A stretch of DNA of 16,498 nt from Pseudomonadota bacterium. GTDB taxonomy: Bacteria; Pseudomonadota; Alphaproteobacteria; Ferrovibrionales; Ferrovibrionaceae. The DNA lies in contig JAEYSS010000271.1 of the NCBI GenBank assembly GCA_023434425.1, forward strand, positions 1 to 16,498. Direction: 5' to 3'. The notes beneath the pieces are model-generated. The model was not told the origin of the DNA, ran no database searches, and saw nothing but the letters and a program-made list of their open reading frames with translations. Positions 12,048-16,498 of this stretch are shown here, piece by piece (position 1 is the stretch's first letter; each line of letters opens with the position of its first letter). Both the position numbers and the translations under genes were made by a program.

Positions 12048-12914
12048 ATGACCACCACAGCCCGCCGTCCGAAAGACCTGCCACCCCAGCATCAGCAGCA
12101 CCAGCCCGGCAAAGAGGGCGCCATGACGCCCGAGTCGCAATCCTTCATGCGCAACTACAAGGCCGCCGGGAAACTGACGGGCAAGGTGGCGGTGATTTCA
12201 GGCGGCGACAGCGGCATCGGCCGCGCAGTTGCCATCGGCTTTGCCAAGGAAGGTGCCGATGTGGCGATCCTGTATCTGGACGAGCACGAGGATGCCAAAG
12301 CGACGAAGGCGGCCGTGGAAGCCGAGGGCCGACGCTGCCTGCTGTTCTACGGCGACATCGCCGACCGCGGTTTCATCGACACCAGCGTGGCGGAGATCGC
12401 CGCCGGTTTCGGCCATATCGACATCCTGGTGAACAACGCCGCGGAGCAGCATGTCGAAACCGATTTCGCCGAGATCGAACCGGCGCAATGGGAGCGCACC
12501 TTTCGCACCAACATTTTCGGCAGCTTCCATCTGACCCAGGCCGTGCTGCCGCATCTGCAGCAGGGCGCCGCGATCATCAACACTACATCGATCACGGCAT
12601 TCCGCGGCCAGCCGACCCTGATGGACTATTCCTCCACCAAGGGCGCCATGCTGGCCTTCACCCGTTCGCTGGCGATGTCGCTGGTGAAGCAGGGCATCCG
12701 CGTCAATGCGGTGGCGCCCGGGCCGATTTGGACACCACTGATCCCGGCCAGCTTCCCGGCCGACAAAGTCGAAACGTTCGGCAAGGAGGTGCCGATGGAA
12801 CGGCCCGGCCAGCCCGATGAAGTGGCGCCGGCTTACATCTTCCTGGCTTCAGACGATGCCAGCTACATCAGCGGGCAGACGCTGCATGTGAATGGCGGCG
12901 TGATCCTGGTTTAG
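12048..12914 (+). CDS. Short-chain dehydrogenase/reductase, YghA / general-stress type
   Basis: A 288-residue NAD(P)-dependent SDR. The extended N-terminus rich in Pro/Gln/His (PPQHQQHQPGKEGAMTPES) before the Rossmann fold is typical of the YghA / Gsp39 'general stress' branch. The cofactor motif GGDSGIG is at residues 52-58, followed by VNNAA. The catalytic set is Ser181 (NTTSITAF), Tyr194 and Lys198 (DYSSTK), then APGPIWTPL. The C-terminus ISGQTLHVNGGVILV is standard. The substrate is unknown; an aldehyde, sugar or alcohol oxidoreductase is likely. AGGAGG at 12037-12042 sets the start. It diverges from ligD, next to a candidate stress promoter. The 240-bp spacer after it (12915-13154) is AT-richer than its surroundings and holds only the inverted repeat at 13015-13029 and the next ribosome-binding site. 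Confidence 0.92.
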   Translation: MTTTARRPKDLPPQHQQHQPGKEGAMTPESQSFMRNYKAAGKLTGKVAVISGGDSGIGRAVAIGFAKEGADVAILYLDEHEDAKATKAAVEAEGRRCLLFYGDIADRGFIDTSVAEIAAGFGHIDILVNNAAEQHVETDFAEIEPAQWERTFRTNIFGSFHLTQAVLPHLQQGAAIINTTSITAFRGQPTLMDYSSTKGAMLAFTRSLAMSLVKQGIRVNAVAPGPIWTPLIPASFPADKVETFGKEVPMERPGQPDEVAPAYIFLASDDASYISGQTLHVNGGVILV

Positions 12915-13014
12915 CGCTGCCGCGCAAGCGCAGAGGCAGCCAGAAAAATTTCGACATTCCGCACAGAGCAGCAATATTCGCGAACAAATAGAGGTAATGC
13001 AGAACCCAGCCCTC

Positions 13015-13029
13015 GCGCAAGCTTTGCGC
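13015..13029. repeat. Inverted repeat in the spacer after the dehydrogenase gene
   Basis: GCGCAA-GCT-TTGCGC, perfect 6-bp arms with a 3-nt loop, about 100 bp after the stop codon. It may be part of a weak terminator, but no T-run follows directly. A T7 run at 13114-13120 is too far away to pair with it in function. Confidence 0.3.
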
Positions 13030-13154
13030 TGAGCGGCCGCATCCGGTTATCCTTCTCTGCACACAACAAATCGAGTCTTGCGCTGCCCGCTGCCACCAAC
13101 AGGCTCGTCAGCAAGTTTTTTTGCGCGTCAATAAAAAATAAGGGGAGACATTTC

Positions 13155-14117
13155 ATGTCGGCTAACAGCGAATTCTCAACCGTCAACCGCAGCAAAGCTG
13201 ATTTCACCAGCATCTATGTGCAGCCCGATCCGCGTGCGTATTTCCACACCCTCGGTGCGCTCGGTTATGTAATCCCGCATCTGGCAAGTTCCGTATTCGA
13301 CCAACTGATCGAAGCGCGTGAACGCGCCAAGGGCGGCCCGATCACCGTGCTCGACCTCGGCTGTTCCTACGGTGTGAATGCGGCCCTGATGAAATACGCC
13401 ATCAATTACGATCACCTGACGGAACGCTACGATACACTGGTGAATCAGCAATTGACGTCAGAGGACGTGCTGAAGCTGGACCGCAACTATTTTTCGTCCT
13501 GGCCGCGCAAGCGCAGTATTCGCGTCATTGGCCTGGATATCTCGCAGGAAGCGATTTCCTACGGGCTGAATACCGGCATCCTCGATGACGGCATCGTTGC
13601 CAATCTGGAGACCGACGAATTGTCCGACGCGGACGCGCGGGTACTGTCTGAGGTAGACCTGATTGTTTCGACCGGCTGTGTCGGCTATGTCACGAGCAAG
13701 ACATTTGACAAGCTTACGGCCAGCACAACCCACGGGGAAGCTCCCTGGGTCGCCTCCTTCGTGTTGCGCATGTTCGATTACAGCGACATCTCTCGCATTC
13801 TGCAGCGGCAAAGTCTGGTGACGCAGAAATTCGAAGGCGCCACTTTCGTCCAGCGCCGGTTCCGCGACGAGGCTGAAATGCGCGGCGCGATGGAAGCGCT
13901 CGCCCTGCGCAAACTTAACCCTTCAGGCAAGGAAGCCGATGGACTATTCCATGCCGAACTGTATTTTTCGCGACCGCAATCCGAGTCGGTGATGCGGCCC
14001 ATCAACCAGTTGGTATCCGTGGCCAGCGGCGCAAACCGAAACTACGGCCGCCGGCCGCGCATGACTGGGCGGCCATCACAGCCAATCCGGCACGACAGGG
14101 CTGGCGCGTCCCTCTAA
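13155..14117 (+). CDS. Uncharacterised class I SAM-dependent methyltransferase
   Basis: A 320-residue protein with a Rossmann-type methyltransferase core. Motif I is VLDLGCSYGVNA (Asp67 to Gly73), followed by an insertion carrying a conserved-looking RNYFSSWP, then the acidic motif II strand VIGLDIS and a motif IV-like DLIVSTGCVGYVT. The substrate-binding half (APWVASFVLRMFDYSDIS and beyond) does not point to a known substrate. The C-terminal ~45 residues are basic and probably disordered. AGGGGAG at 13141-13147, 7 nt before the ATG, sets the start. A/T-ending codons are more frequent than in neighbouring genes and the upstream spacer is AT-richer, which hints at horizontal transfer. The gene stands alone and ends 3 bp from the convergent CoA-transferase stop. 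The superfamily is confident; the role is unknown. Confidence 0.8.
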   Translation: MSANSEFSTVNRSKADFTSIYVQPDPRAYFHTLGALGYVIPHLASSVFDQLIEARERAKGGPITVLDLGCSYGVNAALMKYAINYDHLTERYDTLVNQQLTSEDVLKLDRNYFSSWPRKRSIRVIGLDISQEAISYGLNTGILDDGIVANLETDELSDADARVLSEVDLIVSTGCVGYVTSKTFDKLTASTTHGEAPWVASFVLRMFDYSDISRILQRQSLVTQKFEGATFVQRRFRDEAEMRGAMEALALRKLNPSGKEADGLFHAELYFSRPQSESVMRPINQLVSVASGANRNYGRRPRMTGRPSQPIRHDRAGASL

Positions 14118-14120
14118 CGG

Positions 14121-15341
14121 CTAAATCACGCCCTTCTCGCGTAACGCCTTCAGCCGCGCCGCGTCGAAACCAAGCTGCTCGCTCAGCACCTCGTCGGTAT
14201 GTTCGCCCAGCAGCGGCGGGCCGCGATCATAGCTCACCGGCGAGTCCGAGAGCCGCAGCGGGCTCGCCACACTGGGCAGCGTGCCCTGCCCGCGATGCGG
14301 CACGGTCTGCTGCAGGCCGCGCGCCTGCACATGCGGATCGGCAAAGACGCGATCCACCGTGTTGATCGGACCGCAGGGCACCTGGCGCTTTTCCAGCGCC
14401 GCGATCAGGTCGTCGATCGTGCGCTTTTTCGTCTCGGCCTCGATGGCGGCAACGATCTCGGCGCGGTGATTGAGGCGTTCGATATTGGTGGCGAAGCGCG
14501 GATCGGTTTTCCATTCCGGATGGCCGAGTTCGTCTGCCAGTTTGCCGAACTGGCCATCGTTGCCGACCGCGATGATCACATGGCCGTCCGAGGTCGGGAA
14601 ACTCTGATAGGGCACGATGGCGGCATGACCGTTGCCCATACGCTGCGGCACTTCATGGCCGACCAGATAATAGGTCGCCTGGTTGGCGAGCGCCGCCACC
14701 TGCACATCCAGCAGCGCCATGTCGATATACTGGCCCTTGCCTGAGCGATGCCGCTGGTTCAGCGCCGCCAGGATCGCGATGGTCGAATACAGCCCGGTCA
14801 TCACATCGGACAGCGCCACGCCGGCCTTCTGCGGACCGGCACCCGGCTGGCCGTCGCGCTCGCCGGTCACGCTCATCAACCCGCCCATGCCCTGGATGAT
14901 GAAATCGTAGCCCGCCCGCGGCGCATAAGGCCCGGTCTGGCCAAAGCCGGTGATCGAGCAGTAGACCAGGCGCGGATTGAGCTTCGACAGGCTGTCGTAA
15001 TCGAGCCCGTATTTCTTCAACCCGCCGAGCTTGTAATTCTCCACCACCACATCGGCTTTGGCGGCGAGGTCGCGCAGGATCTGCTGGCCGTCTTCGCTGG
15101 CCATATCCACCGTGATCGAGCGCTTGCCGCGATTGGCGGCGAGATAATACGCGGAGTCGGCCCGCGCGCCTGTTTCGGGATCCTTGAGATAGATCGGACC
15201 CCATTTGCGCGTGTCGTCGCCCTCGCCCGGCTTTTCCACCTTGATCACGCTGGCGCCGAGATCGGCCAGGTTCTGCGTGCACCACGGACCCGCCAGCACG
15301 CGGCTGAGATCCAGCACAAGGATATCGTCCAGCGCGCGCAT
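14121..15341 (-). CDS. Class III (CaiB/BaiF) CoA-transferase, probably glutarate-specific
   Basis: A 406-residue family III CoA-transferase. The N-terminus MRALDDILVLDLSRVLAGPW, then LGASVIKVEKPGEGDDTRKWGP, then VVVENYKLGGLKKYGLDY and the core GFGQTGPYAPRAGYDFIIQGMGGLMSVTG are classic. Catalytic Asp179 in VALSDVMTGLYS forms the aspartyl-CoA thioester intermediate. Length is normal. The gene lies 30 bp downstream of glutaryl-CoA dehydrogenase on the same strand, so the likeliest role is succinyl-CoA:glutarate CoA-transferase, activating glutarate to glutaryl-CoA in lysine/tryptophan or dicarboxylate breakdown. Family members with formyl-CoA or carnitine substrates look similar, so the substrate rests on context. 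GGAG lies upstream of the ATG. Confidence 0.9.
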   Translation of the reverse strand: MRALDDILVLDLSRVLAGPWCTQNLADLGASVIKVEKPGEGDDTRKWGPIYLKDPETGARADSAYYLAANRGKRSITVDMASEDGQQILRDLAAKADVVVENYKLGGLKKYGLDYDSLSKLNPRLVYCSITGFGQTGPYAPRAGYDFIIQGMGGLMSVTGERDGQPGAGPQKAGVALSDVMTGLYSTIAILAALNQRHRSGKGQYIDMALLDVQVAALANQATYYLVGHEVPQRMGNGHAAIVPYQSFPTSDGHVIIAVGNDGQFGKLADELGHPEWKTDPRFATNIERLNHRAEIVAAIEAETKKRTIDDLIAALEKRQVPCGPINTVDRVFADPHVQARGLQQTVPHRGQGTLPSVASPLRLSDSPVSYDRGPPLLGEHTDEVLSEQLGFDAARLKALREKGVI

Positions 15342-15371
15342 GCCGGCAGCTCCGCCTGCTTGAGGTAAGAC

Positions 15372-16498
15372 TTAGTAGAAGGCCTGGATACCGGTCATGG
15401 CACGGCCGAGGATCAGCGCATGGACGTCATGCGTGCCCTCGTAGGTGTTGACCGTCTCCAGATTCACCAGATGGCGCATCACATGATAATCCTCGTGGAT
15501 GCCGTTGCCGCCGTGCATGTCGCGCGCCATGCGGGCGATATCCAGCGCCTTGCCGCAGTTGTTGCGCTTGATCAGCGAGATCATCTCCGGGGTTTCCTGG
15601 CCGGCATCGCGCAGGCGGCCGACGCGCAGCGCGGCATTCAGCCCCAGCGCGATCTCGGTCTGCATGTTGGCCAGCTTGAGCTGGATGATCTGGTTGGCCG
15701 CGAGGGGCCGATTGAACTGCTTGCGGTCCAGCACATACTGGCGCGCCTGGTGCCAGCAGGCTTCCGCCGCACCCATGGCACCCCAGGCGATGCCGTAGCG
15801 CGCGCTGTTCAGGCAGCCGAACGGACCTTTCAGGCCCTGCACATTCGGCAGCAGATTTTCTTCCGGCACGAAGACGCCGTCCATGACGATCTCGCCAGTG
15901 ATCGACGCGCGCAGCGACAGCTTGCCGTTGATCTTCGGCGCCGACAGCCCCTTCATGCCCTTTTCCAGGATGAAGCCGCGGATGATGCCATCCTCGGTCT
16001 TGGCCCAGACGACAAAGACCTGGGCGAGCGGCGAATTGGAAATCCACATCTTGGCGCCGCTCAGCTCGTAACCGCCGGGCACCTGTTTGGCGCGCGTCTT
16101 CATGCCGCCCGGATCGGAGCCATGGTCCGGCTCGGTCAGGCCGAAGCAGCCGATCCATTCGCCGGTCGCCAGCTTGGGCAGATACTTCTGGCGCTGGGCC
16201 TCGGAGCCATAGGCATAGATCGGATACATCACCAGGCTCGACTGCACGCTCATCATCGAGCGATAGCCGGAATCGACGCCTTCCACTTCGCGCGCCACCA
16301 GGCCATAGGCCACGTAAGAGGCGCCGGCGCAGCCGTAGCCGTCGATCATCGAGCCGAGCAGGCCGAGTTCGCCCATCTCGCGGAAAATCGCCGGATCGGT
16401 CTTCTCCTCGCGGAAGGCTTCCTTCACGCGCGGCAGCAGCTTGTTCTGGCAATACTCGCGCGCCGTGTCGCGGATCAGGCGCTCGTCCTCGGTCAGCT
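15372..16498 (-). CDS. gcdH: Glutaryl-CoA dehydrogenase (5' end beyond window)
   Basis: 374 residues of an FAD-dependent acyl-CoA dehydrogenase that oxidises and decarboxylates glutaryl-CoA to crotonyl-CoA, passing electrons to ETF. The frame is open to the right edge, where it reads LTEDERLIRDTAREYCQNKL; about 20 N-terminal residues are missing. The GTG at 16427 is an internal Val (LPRVKEAF), not a start. Diagnostic stretches: EKTDPAIFREMGELGLLG, VDSGYRSMMSVQSSLVM, IGCFGLTEPDHGSDPGGM, LRASITGEIVMDGVFVPEEN and the catalytic-Glu segment NTYEGTHDVHALILGRAMTG. These match glutaryl-CoA dehydrogenase closely, including the Arg and Ser residues that tell it from straight-chain dehydrogenases. It heads an operon with the CoA-transferase. 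One oddity is IDGYGCAGASY where relatives usually have IPEEYGGAG. Confidence 0.93.
   Translation of the reverse strand, partial: LTEDERLIRDTAREYCQNKLLPRVKEAFREEKTDPAIFREMGELGLLGSMIDGYGCAGASYVAYGLVAREVEGVDSGYRSMMSVQSSLVMYPIYAYGSEAQRQKYLPKLATGEWIGCFGLTEPDHGSDPGGMKTRAKQVPGGYELSGAKMWISNSPLAQVFVVWAKTEDGIIRGFILEKGMKGLSAPKINGKLSLRASITGEIVMDGVFVPEENLLPNVQGLKGPFGCLNSARYGIAWGAMGAAEACWHQARQYVLDRKQFNRPLAANQIIQLKLANMQTEIALGLNAALRVGRLRDAGQETPEMISLIKRNNCGKALDIARMARDMHGGNGIHEDYHVMRHLVNLETVNTYEGTHDVHALILGRAMTGIQAFY

Noticed and set aside
10454..12820. 788-residue open frame on the plus strand across ligD and into the dehydrogenase gene
   Set aside because: It is antisense to the well-supported ligD and then out of frame with the dehydrogenase; the translation shows no domain.
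12911..13213. 100-residue minus-strand open frame in the spacer before the methyltransferase
   Set aside because: It overlaps the methyltransferase start and ribosome-binding site, has no convincing ribosome-binding site of its own and no recognisable motif.
16425..16427. GTG as start of glutaryl-CoA dehydrogenase
   Set aside because: The frame continues upstream to the window edge with sequence typical of the family, so this is an internal valine and the gene is partial.

Overview
The window is GC-rich, densely coded chromosomal DNA, almost certainly from an alphaproteobacterium, perhaps Rhodospirillales or a relative (lineage inferred). Three things support this: an ImuA gene carrying a near-match to the alphaproteobacterial LexA box (GTTC-N7-GTTC), several matches to the alphaproteobacterial general-stress (EcfG-type) promoter GGAAC-N16/17-CGTT, and the gene content and codon use. 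I see no rRNA, tRNA, CRISPR array, insertion sequence or phage gene.

Layout. 1-684 (minus): imuA, the first gene of an SOS mutagenesis cassette whose imuB/dnaE2 partners would lie off the left edge. 912-1214 (plus): a small basic protein with a histone-H1-like tail. 1224-1838 (minus): an isochorismatase-like cysteine hydrolase, divergent from a five-helix membrane protein (1906-2466), which is followed by an overlapping 38-residue ORF (2463-2579). 2752-5075 (plus): a single-domain response regulator and a membrane histidine kinase with a periplasmic CXXCH haem motif. 5080-6882 (minus): a periplasmic gamma-glutamyltransferase. 7029-8264 (plus): a soluble GAF histidine kinase. 8285-12914: a bacterial end-joining block. 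It holds a 49-residue Gln/Pro-rich protein (minus), ku (plus), ligD (minus, overlapping ku tail to tail by 26 bp) and a stress-type short-chain dehydrogenase (plus). 13155-14117 (plus): an unassigned SAM-dependent methyltransferase preceded by an AT-richer spacer. 14121 to the right edge (minus): glutaryl-CoA dehydrogenase (5' end cut off) followed by a class III CoA-transferase, probably a glutarate/glutaryl-CoA degradation operon.

How it fits together. The most interesting pattern is regulatory. Two exact EcfG-type promoters (before ku and before the cysteine hydrolase) and four near matches sit at six gene starts arranged as three divergent pairs. In two of those pairs the two -35 elements are fused back to back into the same 10-bp palindrome, GTTCCGGAAC. 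At three of the starts the ATG lies exactly 9 nt from the last base of the -10, which would make those mRNAs almost leaderless. Together with imuA, the basic small protein, and the lysine/alanine-rich tails in Ku, LigD and that small protein, the left and centre of the window look like a stress and DNA-damage island. The regulators EcfG, PhyR and NepR are not in the window, so this regulon assignment is inferred from sequence motifs only. No single gene here is clearly a new system; the candidates for novelty are the promoter architecture, two unannotated small proteins, the haem-motif kinase with no ordinary start codon, and the orphan methyltransferase.
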